A stretch of 64,000 nucleotides of DNA from CAVTJL01 sp963735065 (GTDB lineage: Bacteria; Pseudomonadota; Alphaproteobacteria; Geminicoccales; Geminicoccaceae): NCBI GenBank assembly GCA_963735065.1, contig CAVTJL010000001.1, forward strand, positions 1,054,001 to 1,118,000, read 5' to 3'. A model generated the notes under the pieces. That model was not told the origin of the DNA, did no database searches, and saw nothing but the letters and a program-made list of their open reading frames with translations. Both the position numbers and the translations under genes were made by a program. This document shows, one piece after another, positions 8,979 to 18,126 of the stretch; the stretch's first letter is position 1, and each line of letters begins with the position of its first letter.

Positions 8979-9305
8979 TCAGCGTCCCCGACGGCCTCGC
9001 GAGTCCCTGGTTCGGACATAGAACTCGGGATGCTTGTCGGCCAGCCAGGCGAGGAAGGTTCTCATCGCGGGATGGGTGCGGATTGTCTCAGGGTCACTCC
9101 ACGCCTGCTCGAGCTCCCGCTCCGTCCAGAGGCTGTGGATCTTGCGATGGCAGATCCGATGGACGTGCCCGGTCTCCCGGCCGCCTCGGCTTTTCGGGAC
9201 GAAATGATGGCGATCGACGCTGGGCCCCGCGAGCATCGGCCGGCCGCAGATCGGGCAGGGGCCGAGTGCATGATCGTCGCCCTGGGCCTCGCTGACGGAT
9301 GACAC
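8979..9305 (-). CDS. Small HNH endonuclease
   Basis: 108-residue protein with a Cys pair in CPICGRPM, the core VDRHHFVPKSRGG and a second cluster HRICHRKIHSLW, the ββα-metal layout of HNH nucleases. The GTG start at 9305 is chosen because a perfect GGAGGAGGT lies five bases upstream. Small HNH proteins act as nicking or restriction-type nucleases, but some are orphan domesticated proteins. No methylase or phage genes adjoin it. The gene is read toward, and could be cotranscribed with, the alcohol dehydrogenase 80 bases downstream; I have no evidence of a functional link. Confidence 0.8.
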   Translation of the reverse strand: MSSVSEAQGDDHALGPCPICGRPMLAGPSVDRHHFVPKSRGGRETGHVHRICHRKIHSLWTERELEQAWSDPETIRTHPAMRTFLAWLADKHPEFYVRTRDSRGRRGR

Positions 9306-9444
9306 CGGCCACCTCCTCCCCAGGCGTCCAATCCGCCGCTCGAGGTTGCGTGCGCCGCGCGCCCATCCACGGGGCGACATGGCATGGGATCTTTGATAGC
9401 AGGGCAGCAGGGCCAGAGCACTGCGGGAGGAGGGGAAGCTCCCT

Positions 9445-10428
9445 ATGCGAACCGATCCTGCAACGCGCCATCGAGATGATCGGCTTGTGACGAGCGGCGC
9501 AGCCATAGCCATCGTCACGACGCTTCTCGTGACGCTCGCCGTCGGCGCCCGCCATCCGGCCATCGTGGCCCTCCTTCTCGTGGGAATCGGAGGGGCCGTA
9601 TGGGTCGTGCGCTCGGCCGTGCCCGACAAGCCCATGCTGGCTGTGACCCTGGCCATCGAGCTTCCGCTCTATGCCAGCATCTACGCCGTTGCCGTGGAGG
9701 AGACCTTTCCGGCGGCGCATCCCGCCGTCGTCTTCGGCGGCTTTGCCATTCCCATCGTGGCGTTCGCGGGAGGCGTATGGCATCGGCGGCGGGATATCGC
9801 TCGACGGCTCGCCCATCGACGCGGCAGCGCGGGATTGGGGCGGGGGTTCATCTGGCTCGCGACCTCGGCCGCGCTGGGTGTCGGCGTCGATCTCGCCCTC
9901 CCCGTACGGTCCGACATGTTGGTGCACAGCCTGGCTCTGCTGGTCGTCACCTTCGGGATCGGGCTCATCACATGGGTTCTGATCGTGGACGCCGCTGCGC
10001 TGCTGAACGAGACGGGCCATCTGTTCCAGACTTTCGTCAGCCGGATGGCACGTCGCAGCGTGCCCGTGTTCTCGTTTCTGGTGGTGTTCGGCTTCATCGT
10101 CGTGATCTTCGGGACGCTCTACGCGATCCTCGACCACTTCTCCCATGCGCCGAACTTCTCCAACGCCGGGACGACCGCGCGCCTCAATTTCGCCGACGCG
10201 CTCTACTTCTCGATCGTCACGCTGAGCACGATCGGCTACGGCGACATCACGCCCACCTCAGGGATTGCGCGCCTCATTGTCGTGGCGGAGATCCTCTTCG
10301 GTGTGGTCCTCCTCCTCTTTGCGTTCGCCGAGATCGCCTCCTACGAGCCACCCACTGACGAGGACGAGCCGACGGACGAGACGCCCGAGCAGGGCGGGAC
10401 GGCCGGGCCTCCGGAACGTCCGGGCTGA
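9445..10428 (+). CDS. Potassium-channel family membrane protein
   Basis: 327-residue inner-membrane protein. The first 200 residues contain about five hydrophobic segments. The C-terminal part has a two-helix pore unit: helix FSFLVVFGFIVVIFGTLYAI, pore loop, selectivity filter TIGYGD preceded by FSIVTLST, then a second helix rich in Val/Leu. The filter shows K+ selectivity. There is no RCK/TrkA domain; the protein ends in an acidic, proline-rich tail. It is likely an ungated or voltage-independent K+ leak channel with an unusual N-terminal membrane domain. It is divergent from the HNH gene and convergent with the hydrolase gene 10 bases away. Confidence 0.85.
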   Translation: MRTDPATRHRDDRLVTSGAAIAIVTTLLVTLAVGARHPAIVALLLVGIGGAVWVVRSAVPDKPMLAVTLAIELPLYASIYAVAVEETFPAAHPAVVFGGFAIPIVAFAGGVWHRRRDIARRLAHRRGSAGLGRGFIWLATSAALGVGVDLALPVRSDMLVHSLALLVVTFGIGLITWVLIVDAAALLNETGHLFQTFVSRMARRSVPVFSFLVVFGFIVVIFGTLYAILDHFSHAPNFSNAGTTARLNFADALYFSIVTLSTIGYGDITPTSGIARLIVVAEILFGVVLLLFAFAEIASYEPPTDEDEPTDETPEQGGTAGPPERPG

Positions 10429-10438
10429 CCCAGGGGCC

Positions 10439-11353
10439 TCAGCTCGAGCCGGCAAAGAAGGCCCGGATCTCGGCCGCGGCCCGAGCCGGCTGCTCCCAGT
10501 GGACGAAGTGGCCGGCACCCTCCGCGACCGAGGCGCGGACATGGGTGAAGAAGTCGGGGAGCCGATCCATCCAGGCCGCCCGAAGCACGGGATCCTCGCT
10601 GCCCCAGAGGACCCGTGTGGGCAGGTCGATGGGCGCAAGGGCGGGTGCGGTTCCCTCCATCATCCGCCGTCGCGCCTCGGCGACGCTCTTGTACCAGTCG
10701 AACCCGCCCTGCAGATTGCCGGGCTCGAGGAAGTTGTCGACCCAGGTCTCGAGCACCTCGTCGAAGGCATGCGGGTCGGCCGCCCAGTGGCGCAGGAAGT
10801 GGCCGATGTAGAGGCGGCAGCTGTCGCGCGAGCTGCCGACGAGCGCCGCCGACCAGGGCTGTTGGTTGAAGGTCTGGTACCAGATCTCGGGGATCTGGGA
10901 GGGCACCAGCCAGCGCTGCCCGATGCCCGGATAGAAGCAGTTGAAGAAGAAGAGGCCCGCGATCCGGTCCGGCATGGCGCGAGCGAGACTCTGCGCCACA
11001 AGCGAGCCCACATCGTGCGCGACGATACCCACACGCTCGACGCCCAACCTGTCCAGCAACGCCAGGAGGTCGTTGGCGTGGACATCCGGTCCCGCCCTGT
11101 CTGAGGGGCCATCCGTCGGCTGGCGGCTGGCGCCGAACCCGCGCAGGTCGGGCATGATGAGCGGGTGCTGCTGCCCCAGCGGACCGGCGACCCGCGACCA
11201 GGTGAGCCACAGCTCGGGCCAGCCATGAAGGAGGAGAAGCGGCAGGGTGCCCTCTCCGTGGCGCACGCAGTGGAGCCGTACCTCGCCCACGTCCACGAGC
11301 GAGGTGGCGTAGCCTAGGTCTCGGGCCGCCCGGATCGCCACGGGCTCCGTCAT
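10439..11353 (-). CDS. Alpha/beta hydrolase (epoxide hydrolase-like)
   Basis: 304-residue alpha/beta-hydrolase. It has the oxyanion segment LLLHGWPELWLTW, PDLRGFGAS, the nucleophile elbow with Asp in VGIVAHDVGSLVA (HDxG, as in epoxide hydrolases and haloalkane dehalogenases rather than Ser), a charge-relay Asp region in LWGSEDPV and a terminal His in GAGHFVHWE. The Asp nucleophile is seen directly and separates it from ordinary esterases. The ATG at 11353 lies 8 bases downstream of the preceding SDR gene's stop, so the pair is likely one transcript. Substrate unknown. Confidence 0.87.
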   Translation of the reverse strand: MTEPVAIRAARDLGYATSLVDVGEVRLHCVRHGEGTLPLLLLHGWPELWLTWSRVAGPLGQQHPLIMPDLRGFGASRQPTDGPSDRAGPDVHANDLLALLDRLGVERVGIVAHDVGSLVAQSLARAMPDRIAGLFFFNCFYPGIGQRWLVPSQIPEIWYQTFNQQPWSAALVGSSRDSCRLYIGHFLRHWAADPHAFDEVLETWVDNFLEPGNLQGGFDWYKSVAEARRRMMEGTAPALAPIDLPTRVLWGSEDPVLRAAWMDRLPDFFTHVRASVAEGAGHFVHWEQPARAAAEIRAFFAGSS

Positions 11354-11361
11354 CGCCTCAC

Positions 11362-12126
11362 CTACTCGCTGTCGGCCCAGCCGGGCGTGAGCCAGCCCAT
11401 CTGCTGGCCGCCGTCGAGCGTCAGGAGCTGCCCCGTCATGGACCTCGTCCGCAGGATGAAGGCCAGGGCGTCGGCCAGCTCCTCGGGGCTCGTTCCGCGC
11501 TCGAGCGGCATCTTGCGGCAGAGCGCCTCGAACTCCTCCTCCGTCCGGCCGGGTGCCGGCATGGCCGGGCCGGGGCCGATGGCATTGACCCGCACATGGG
11601 GCGCGAGCTGCCGGGCCAGGACCTGCGTTGCCGCCCAGAGACCGCTCTTGGCGATGCTGTAGGACAAAAAGTTGGGCGTGAGGTTCAGGACGCGCTCGTC
11701 GATCATGTTGACGATGACGGCCTCGGCACCCTCGGGCAGCTGCGCCACGAACGCCTTGGCGAGGAAGACGGGTGCTCTGAGGTTGATCGCCACATGACGC
11801 TCGAACGAGCGGGGAGACAGGGTATCGAGCCGGTCGAGCTCGAAGATGGCGGCGTTGTTGACGAGCACGTGCAGCGGACCCAGTGCCGCTGCAGCTGTCG
11901 GCACGATGCGGTCGACCTCCTCCGGTCGGGCCAGATCGGCGAAAACCAGGACGGCCCGAGGGCCCAGGGCCTCGATGGCGGCGGCCGTGGCCTCCGCCTC
12001 CGCGCGGCGTGTCTGGCGGCAATGGACCGCGACGTCGTAGCCCTCGGCGGCGAGCCGCAGGGCGAGCGCACGCCCGATCCTGGTGCTGGCGCCCGTCACG
12101 AGCGCCGCGCCGCGCCTCCCCGCCAT
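11362..12126 (-). CDS. SDR family oxidoreductase (pteridine-reductase/FolM-like)
   Basis: 254-residue short-chain dehydrogenase. The coenzyme motif TGASTRIGRALALRL with RxxR-type residues after it suits NADPH. NNAAIFELD and YSIAKSGLW follow (catalytic Tyr-Lys), then a late segment NAIGPGPAMPAPG. The motif style TGASxRIGRAxA and the NAIGPGPxLP-like loop resemble dihydromonapterin/pteridine reductases, so a folate- or pterin-related role is plausible but unproven. It starts a two-gene unit with the alpha/beta hydrolase downstream and lies just after the P-type ATPase gene. Confidence 0.85.
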   Translation of the reverse strand: MAGRRGAALVTGASTRIGRALALRLAAEGYDVAVHCRQTRRAEAEATAAAIEALGPRAVLVFADLARPEEVDRIVPTAAAALGPLHVLVNNAAIFELDRLDTLSPRSFERHVAINLRAPVFLAKAFVAQLPEGAEAVIVNMIDERVLNLTPNFLSYSIAKSGLWAATQVLARQLAPHVRVNAIGPGPAMPAPGRTEEEFEALCRKMPLERGTSPEELADALAFILRTRSMTGQLLTLDGGQQMGWLTPGWADSE

Positions 12127-12143
12127 CTCGCCTCCGATCCAGG

Positions 12144-14894
12144 CTATTGGTGGAGACTAGGGCGCTCACCTCGCGCGCGCCAGCGGCTGAGCAGCCACTT
12201 CTCGGCCTCGACGAGAGCCAGCACCCAGAACGCGACGAAGATCATCAGGGCCCAGTCGAGGGCGCCGAGCGGTGTCGTGGCGAAGAGAAGATCGAGCGGC
12301 GGCAGGTAGGTGTAGGCGAGCTGCAGGAGCAGCACGACCGCGATCGCCACCAGCACCGGACGGCTGCCGAGCAGCCCCTCGCGCGAGAGGATCGGGTCGA
12401 GCAGCCGGCGGCAGTTCAGCAGATAGAAGACCTCGAAGAGGACGAGGGTATTGACCGCGACGGTCCGCGCACGGTCGAGGTCGGCGCCGGCGGCGCGGTA
12501 GGCAGCGAACAGGCCGAAGACGCCGATCAGAAGGAGCGCCGAGACGAAGGCCACGCGCCAGATCAGGAAGCCCGAGAGCAGCGGCTCGCCGGCGGGGCGC
12601 GGCGGACGCTGCATCACCCCAGGCTCGACCTCCTCGAAGGCCAGTGCCAGGGCCAGCGTGACGGCCGTGATCATGTTGACCCAGAGGATCTGCACGGGCG
12701 TGATCGGCAGCTCGAGGCCGAGCAGGATGGCGGCGACCAGGATGAGCGCCTCACCGCCGTTGGTGGGCAGGATGAAGGCGATGGCCTTCTTGAGGTTGTC
12801 GTAGACGCCGCGGCCTTCCTCGACGGCTGCGGCGATGGTCGCGAAATTGTCGTCGGCGAGGACCATCTCGGCCGCCTCCTTGGCGGCCTCCGTGCCGCCG
12901 GCGCCCATGGCGATGCCCACATTCGCGCGCTTCAGCGCCGGCGCATCGTTGACGCCATCGCCGGTCATGGCGACGACGCGGCCTGCTGCCTGGAGGGCTT
13001 GAACGAGCCGCAGCTTGTGCTCGGGGCTGGTGCGCGCGAAGACGTGCACCTCGTCGACGCGGCGCCCGAGCTCGTCGTCGGAAAGCCGGTCGATCTCCAC
13101 GCCGGTGAGCGCTCCAACATTCGTCGGAAGGCCCAGCCGGTCCGCGATGGCCAGCGCCGTGGCGGCATGGTCGCCCGTGATCATCTTCACGTCGACACCG
13201 GCACCGTGGCAGGCGCCTATCGCGGCGATCGCCTCCTCGCGGGGCGGATCGACGAGCCCGACGAGACCCAGAAAGACGAGATCCCCGCCTAGTCGGGCCG
13301 GATCCAGCTCCTCCTCGTCCGGGTAGGCGGGCCGCGCTGCGACGGCGAGAAGCCTGTGGCCCTCGCCTGCGATCGCCGTCATGCGCCCGAGCCAGAGCTC
13401 GGGGTCGAGCGGCTCGATGCTGCCCAGGCGACGCTCGATCGCGCACATCTCGAGAAGCCGCTCGGGCGCACCCTTGACGCAGACGAGACCCACGCCGTCC
13501 TCGCCCCGGTGCAGCGTAGCCATGAAGCGGTGAGCGGCGTCGAACGGGATCAGGTCATGCCGCTGCCACCGCCGGCGCTCGTCGGATGGCTCCAGGCCGA
13601 GCTTCATGGCGAAGGCCACCAGCGCGCCTTCCATCGGATCGCCCTCGACCCGCCAGGCGCCGTCCGCCTCGTGGAGCGCTGCATCGTTGCAGAGCAGCGC
13701 CGCGCGGGCGAGGTCCACCAGCCGGGCCTCCGCCAGCAGGTCGGGCGGCTCGTCGCCGTGGCGGACCTCGCCCGCAGGGGCATAGCCCTGGCCGGTGACG
13801 GTCAGCATCATGTCGCTCAGCGCCACGCGCTCGACGGTCATCTCGTTGCGCGTGAGCGTGCCCGTCTTGTCCGAGCAGATGACGCTGACGGAGCCCAGCG
13901 TCTCGACCGCCGGCAGGCGGCGGATGATGGCGTTGCGCGCGGCCATGCGGCGCACGCCGATCGCGAGCGCGATCGTCATCACCGCCGGCAGCCCCTCGGG
14001 AATGGCGGCCACGGCAAGGCCGACCCCGGCCATGAACATGTCGAGAAGCGGCAGGCCGCGGACGAGCATGCCGAAGGCGATCGTCGCCGCTGCCAGGGCC
14101 AGGATCGCGGCGCTGAGCCAGCGTGCGAACACGGCCATCTGGCGGACCAGCGGCGTCTCGAGCGTCTCGACGGCGCCCAGCATGCCGCTCACCCGGCCGA
14201 TCTCGGTGGCGCCGCCTGTGGCCGCGACGATGCCCTGGCCGTAGCCGCGGGTCACGAGCGTGCCCGAATACGCCATGGAGGACCGGTCGCCCAACGGGAC
14301 CTCGCCGACGACCGGCCTCGTGCCTTTCTCGGTCGGCACCGACTCGCCGGTCAGAACCGCCTCCTGCACGGCGAGGCCACGGGCGTGGGTGAGGCGCAGA
14401 TCGGCCGGGACGCGATCGCCCGGCTCGAGCAGGACCTGGTCGCCCGGCACGAGCTCCTCGGCGTCGATCGCCCGCCTGCGACCGCCACGCAGAACGTTGG
14501 CGTGGGGTGCCAGCATCCTGCGGATGGCGCCCATGGCAGCCTCGGCCCGCCCCTCCTGGATGAAGCCGATGACCGCGTTGATCAGGACCACGCCGAAGAT
14601 GACGCTGGCATCGACGAGATGGCCGAGCAGGAGCGTCACGGTCCCGGAGGCGAGCAGCACGTAGATCAGCACGTCGTGAAACTGGCGGAGGAAACGCCGC
14701 AGGGCGCTGGGGCGGGCCTCCTGAGGCAGCCGGTTTGCGCCGTGCCGGCGCAGCCGGGCGGCCACCTCCTCCTCGCTCAATCCCTGCGGCCCAGCGTCGA
14801 GGCGACGCATCGCGTCCTCGACCGAGAGCTCGTGCCAGCCCCGCCTGTCGGCCACCGACACCTCATCGCCTCGCATGGGTCCGCCTACGATCAT
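12144..14894 (-). CDS. Cation-transporting P-type ATPase (P2 class)
   Basis: 916-residue inner-membrane pump. In order it has the N-terminal cation-ATPase domain (ELSVEDAMRRLD), the A-domain dephosphorylation motif LTGESVP, a TM4 PEGLP motif, the phosphorylation site CSDKTGTLTRNEM, nucleotide-binding motifs KGAPERLLEMC and MITGDHAATA, the hinge TGDGVNDAPALK and a six-helix C-terminal membrane part. PEGLP plus the overall length places it with P2-type Ca2+/Mn2+/Na+ pumps; the ion cannot be fixed from sequence. The start is set at the ATG at 14894, with GAGGAGA upstream; GTG at 14912 and ATG at 14876 are in frame. Confidence 0.93.
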   Translation of the reverse strand: MIVGGPMRGDEVSVADRRGWHELSVEDAMRRLDAGPQGLSEEEVAARLRRHGANRLPQEARPSALRRFLRQFHDVLIYVLLASGTVTLLLGHLVDASVIFGVVLINAVIGFIQEGRAEAAMGAIRRMLAPHANVLRGGRRRAIDAEELVPGDQVLLEPGDRVPADLRLTHARGLAVQEAVLTGESVPTEKGTRPVVGEVPLGDRSSMAYSGTLVTRGYGQGIVAATGGATEIGRVSGMLGAVETLETPLVRQMAVFARWLSAAILALAAATIAFGMLVRGLPLLDMFMAGVGLAVAAIPEGLPAVMTIALAIGVRRMAARNAIIRRLPAVETLGSVSVICSDKTGTLTRNEMTVERVALSDMMLTVTGQGYAPAGEVRHGDEPPDLLAEARLVDLARAALLCNDAALHEADGAWRVEGDPMEGALVAFAMKLGLEPSDERRRWQRHDLIPFDAAHRFMATLHRGEDGVGLVCVKGAPERLLEMCAIERRLGSIEPLDPELWLGRMTAIAGEGHRLLAVAARPAYPDEEELDPARLGGDLVFLGLVGLVDPPREEAIAAIGACHGAGVDVKMITGDHAATALAIADRLGLPTNVGALTGVEIDRLSDDELGRRVDEVHVFARTSPEHKLRLVQALQAAGRVVAMTGDGVNDAPALKRANVGIAMGAGGTEAAKEAAEMVLADDNFATIAAAVEEGRGVYDNLKKAIAFILPTNGGEALILVAAILLGLELPITPVQILWVNMITAVTLALALAFEEVEPGVMQRPPRPAGEPLLSGFLIWRVAFVSALLLIGVFGLFAAYRAAGADLDRARTVAVNTLVLFEVFYLLNCRRLLDPILSREGLLGSRPVLVAIAVVLLLQLAYTYLPPLDLLFATTPLGALDWALMIFVAFWVLALVEAEKWLLSRWRARGERPSLHQ

Positions 14895-14963
14895 CGGTCT
14901 CCTCGGTTGCACGGCTGCGTGACGCGTGGGAGAGGGTCACGGGCGGCCGTGGAGGTCATTGAC

Positions 14964-16136
14964 ATGCATCATGGGGTCGCGATCATCGGTGGCGGAGCGG
15001 TGGGCAGCGCCATCGCCTACTGGCTGACGCTGGATCCAGCCTTCGACGGCACCGTGACCGTCATCGAGCGCGACCCGGCCTACAGGCAGGCCTCGTCGGC
15101 GCTGTCGGCGAGCTCGATCCGCCAGCAATACAGCACCATCGTCAATATCGAGATCGGCAGGTTCGGCATCGATTTTCTACGCCGTCTTGCCGACCATCTC
15201 GCGGTCGACGGCGAGGTGCCGGAGATCGGCCTCGTCGAGCCCGGCTATCTCTACCTCGCGACCGAGGCTGGCATGCCAGCACTGCTCGCCAACCACGAGG
15301 TCCAGCGCTCGGCCGGCGCCGACGTGGCGATCCTGCAGCCCAGCGGCCTGGCGGAGCGGTTTTCCTGGCTCAACCTCGAAGGGCTGGCCGGCGGGTCGCT
15401 CGGCCTCAGCGGCGAGGGTTGGTTCGACGGCTACGGGCTGATGCGCGGGTTCCGGCGCAAGGCCATGGCCCAGGGGGCGCACTATGTCGCCGGGGAGGCG
15501 GTGGCGGTCGAGCGCCGCGGCGGGCGTGCGACGGCGGTGCTGCTGGCCGATGGACGCCGCCTCGCATGCGATGCGCTGGTCAACGCCGCCGGGCCCTGGG
15601 CTGCATCGGTGGCGGCCATGGCGGAGATCGAGCTGCCCGTGCGCGCCCGGCGGCGCTCGGTCTTCGTGCTCGACTGCCCCGAGCGGATCCCGGGCTGCCC
15701 GCTCGTCATCGACCCGTCCGGCTTCTGGCTCCGCCCGGAAGGCCGGCATTTTATCTGTGGCGCGCCGCCGGCGCCGGAGGACGACCTGGACGACCTGCCG
15801 CTCGAGCCCGAGCACGCGCTGTTCGAGGAGACGATCTGGCCGGCCCTCGCGCACCGCGTGCCGGCCTTCGAGCGGCTCAAGGTCGTGAGCGCCTGGGCCG
15901 GCTACTACGAGATGAACACCTTCGACCACAACGGGATCGTCGGCCGCCATCCGGCGCTGGACAATCTCTATCTCGCCAACGGCTTCTCGGGCCACGGCAT
16001 CCAGCAGGCGCCGGCGGTCGGCCGCGGCATCGCCGAGCTGATCGTCCACGGCGCCTACAGGACGCTCGATCTTGCGCCGCTCGGACCAGAGCGCCTGCTC
16101 GAGGGCAGGCCGCTCGTCGAGCGGAACGTCATCTGA
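14964..16136 (+). CDS. FAD-dependent oxidoreductase (DAO / FOXRED1-like)
   Basis: 390-residue flavoprotein of the D-amino-acid-oxidase/sarcosine-oxidase fold. The FAD motif AIIGGGAVGSAIAYWL lies at the N terminus. SSALSASSIRQQYST resembles the FAD-contact loop of FOXRED1-like proteins. NAAGPWAASVAAMA and a C-terminal NGFSGHGIQQAPAVGRGIAEL close the flavin site. It probably oxidises a secondary amine or amino acid. GGAGGT seven bases before the ATG supports the start. It is divergent from the P-type ATPase gene, 69 bases apart. The physiological substrate is unknown. Confidence 0.88.
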   Translation: MHHGVAIIGGGAVGSAIAYWLTLDPAFDGTVTVIERDPAYRQASSALSASSIRQQYSTIVNIEIGRFGIDFLRRLADHLAVDGEVPEIGLVEPGYLYLATEAGMPALLANHEVQRSAGADVAILQPSGLAERFSWLNLEGLAGGSLGLSGEGWFDGYGLMRGFRRKAMAQGAHYVAGEAVAVERRGGRATAVLLADGRRLACDALVNAAGPWAASVAAMAEIELPVRARRRSVFVLDCPERIPGCPLVIDPSGFWLRPEGRHFICGAPPAPEDDLDDLPLEPEHALFEETIWPALAHRVPAFERLKVVSAWAGYYEMNTFDHNGIVGRHPALDNLYLANGFSGHGIQQAPAVGRGIAELIVHGAYRTLDLAPLGPERLLEGRPLVERNVI

Positions 16137-16154
16137 ACATCGGCTAAGGGCTGC

Positions 16155-16595
16155 TCAGTGCGCGGCAATCCAGGCGTCGCGCAGCACGCCCGTCTCGAGC
16201 TGGAGCTCCTCGAGGCGGTTCTTCACCACGTCGCCGATGCTGACCATGCCGGCCAGGCGATGGCCCTCGACGACGGGCAGGTGGCGGATACGGTGCCCGG
16301 TCATGCGCCGCATCACGTCCTTGATCGAATCGTCGGCGGCGCAGACCTCGACGTCGCGCGTCATCACCTCGGCCACCTTGCGGTCCGGCTCGAGGATCGA
16401 AGCGCCCTCGTGGCTGAGGGCCCTGATGATGTCGCGCTCGGAGAGGATCCCGTCGATACGGTGCCCGTCATTGCTCACGATGAGCGCGCCGATGCGCTCC
16501 AGCGTCATGCGGTGGATGGCGGCCGTGATCGTGGCGTCCTGTCGGATGGTGACGACCGAGGCTCCCTTGACGCTGAGAATCTCGCTCACGCGCAT
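16155..16595 (-). CDS. CBS domain-containing protein
   Basis: 146-residue protein made of two CBS repeats, about residues 8-65 and 75-135. Signature segments are GALIVSNDGHRIDGILSERD in the first and RHLPVVEGHRLAGMVSIGDV in the second. CBS pairs bind adenosine nucleotides or act as sensors attached to other proteins. Here no effector domain is present, so it is a stand-alone module likely acting on a partner. It is convergent with the FAD oxidoreductase gene, 18 bases apart. Confidence 0.9.
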   Translation of the reverse strand: MRVSEILSVKGASVVTIRQDATITAAIHRMTLERIGALIVSNDGHRIDGILSERDIIRALSHEGASILEPDRKVAEVMTRDVEVCAADDSIKDVMRRMTGHRIRHLPVVEGHRLAGMVSIGDVVKNRLEELQLETGVLRDAWIAAH

Positions 16596-16750
16596 GATCG
16601 GCTCTCCTCTGCGGTCGCTCGCCCGGCTCCTGCCGCTCGTCCTCCATCGGACCCGGCGTCCGCGGCGAGACTATTCCCGACAGTAGAGGATAGGGCATCT
16701 AGGCCGGGCAATCCATCACCGGCCACTGCGGGCCAACCCGATCCCGGGCA

Positions 16751-17068
16751 CTAGAGCTGCCAGGCGCCCTCTGGCTCGAGGGCGAGGCCGATGGCCTGCA
16801 CTGCGCCATGCTCGTCGACCGCCCGGACAACCAGCTCGACCGGGCCCAGAGCCAGACGCTCGCCGACCGTGACCCTCGCGCCGAGCTCGCGACGCAGCAG
16901 CGCTGCCAGCGACAGCCCGGCCTTCGACGCCTCGAGCGCGAACCCGTAGGCACGGCCCACCTCGGCCGCCGCCGCCTGCGGGGATAGGGCAAACTCGCCG
17001 AGATGAACCTCTTCCATCATCGCCGGTCCGAAAGCCTTTCCGATGGTCCCGTCTATCAGTGACATCAT
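16751..17068 (-). CDS. Small protein with a transporter-associated (CorC/HlyC-like) domain
   Basis: About 105 residues. The second half (GARVTVGERLALGPVELVVR followed by AVQAIGLALEP) looks like the transporter-associated domain found at the C terminus of K+/H+ antiporters and CorC/HlyC proteins. No membrane part is attached, so it is either a free regulatory subunit or the tail of a lost antiporter. The start is uncertain: paired ATGs at 17068/17065 lack a good ribosome binding site. The domain assignment rests on pattern resemblance only. Confidence 0.5.
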   Translation of the reverse strand: MMSLIDGTIGKAFGPAMMEEVHLGEFALSPQAAAAEVGRAYGFALEASKAGLSLAALLRRELGARVTVGERLALGPVELVVRAVDEHGAVQAIGLALEPEGAWQL

Positions 17069-17251
17069 GATCGGCACCGTGAATTCGCGGACAGAGCGCT
17101 GTCCTCGCCCTCGACATCGACCCCAGTGGGCACCCACCCGCTGCGGCCTGGATCGAGCGATGCACCAGTTCCGCGCGCCAGAACATGACATCCGTCACAC
17201 TCGCCGCCCGATAGCAGGCGGCGCGCGTGACGCGGAACGCCTCTCGGAGGC

Positions 17252-18068
17252 TCAGAGGCGCTGCTGCGGGAAGGGGGCATCCTCCCAGCAGCCGAGCACC
17301 GTCTGGTCGAAGTCGACGAGCGAGCCGGTCATCATCCCGCTCTCCGCCGAGCACAGGAAAGCCACGGCACGCGCCACCTCGTCCGGCTTGAGCAGGCGAC
17401 CGAACGGGCGTGCGGCCTCTGCGCCGGCGAGCCAGTCGGGAGGCGCATCGTGGGCCCTTCTTCTGGATCGCGTGCTCGCCCGGCGTGTCCATCCAGCCGA
17501 TGTTGAGGCCGTTGACCCGGATGCGGTCGGGCAGGGCGGCGAAGGCGGTGCTCTTGGTGAGCGTGCCCAGCGCCATCTTCGAGGCCGCGTAGGCCGCGAG
17601 GAACGACTGCCCGCCATGCGCCGAGACGGAGAGGATGTTGACGATGGCGCCCTCGATGCGCTCGCGCTTCATGATGCGGATGGCCTCCTGCATCAGGAAG
17701 AAGGGCGCCTCGGTGTTGATCTTGAACATGCGCTCGAAGAGCTCGGGCGTCGTGCTGAGGATCGTCCCGCGGTCGGTGAGCGCGGCGGCGTTGACCAGAC
17801 AATCGACGCGGCCGAACGCTCGATCGCAGGCCGCCATGACGCTTCGCGCCTGATCGATGTCGGCCAGGTCCGCCTGGACGAAGACCGCCTTGGCACCGAG
17901 CTCGGTAAGCGCCGCCTCGACCTTGGCGCCGCGCGCCTCGTTGCGGCCGCAAAAGACGATGCCCGTTGCACCGCGTTTGACGAGAAGGCGGGCAATCGCC
18001 TCGCCCAGACCCTGCGTTCCTCCGGTGACGACGGCGATCTTGCCGGCGAGCTGCTGCGGTTCGGCCAT
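17252..18068 (-). CDS. SDR family oxidoreductase, one-base frameshift near 17454
   Basis: Classical SDR: TGGTQGLGEAIARLL for the coenzyme, VNAAALTDRG, YAASKMALG with the catalytic Tyr-Lys, and a C-terminal GRLLKPDEVARAVAFLCS ending VLGCWEDAPFPQQRL. After residues GEHAIQKKG the frame changes. Removing one base from the ggg/ccc run at 17452-17457 restores a 271-residue protein with the expected end. As written the product would lose its last 65 residues, including part of the substrate lid. Likely a dehydrogenase of unknown substrate. The gene stands alone. Confidence 0.8.
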
Positions 18069-18126
18069 GGCCCATCCTCCCTGTTCCGCTCTGGCTCCAG
18101 CCTAGCAGCCGGCCGCCGGAGCGGCA

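Noticed and set aside
13356..16136. Very long open frame on the plus strand through the P-type ATPase gene
   Set aside because: Only its end, from 14964, is the FAD oxidoreductase. The rest is Arg/His/Asp-rich antisense sequence opposite a complete P-type ATPase with all motifs.
16734..16750. Treating the transporter-associated domain protein as a full antiporter
   Set aside because: No membrane segments lie upstream in any frame before the SDR gene, so only the small domain is supported.
16716..17450. Extended continuation of the SDR reading frame past the frameshift
   Set aside because: After GEHAIQKKG the residues become Arg-rich nonsense. The SDR C terminus (GRLLKPDEVARAVAFLCS) is found one frame over, so the frame was repaired instead.
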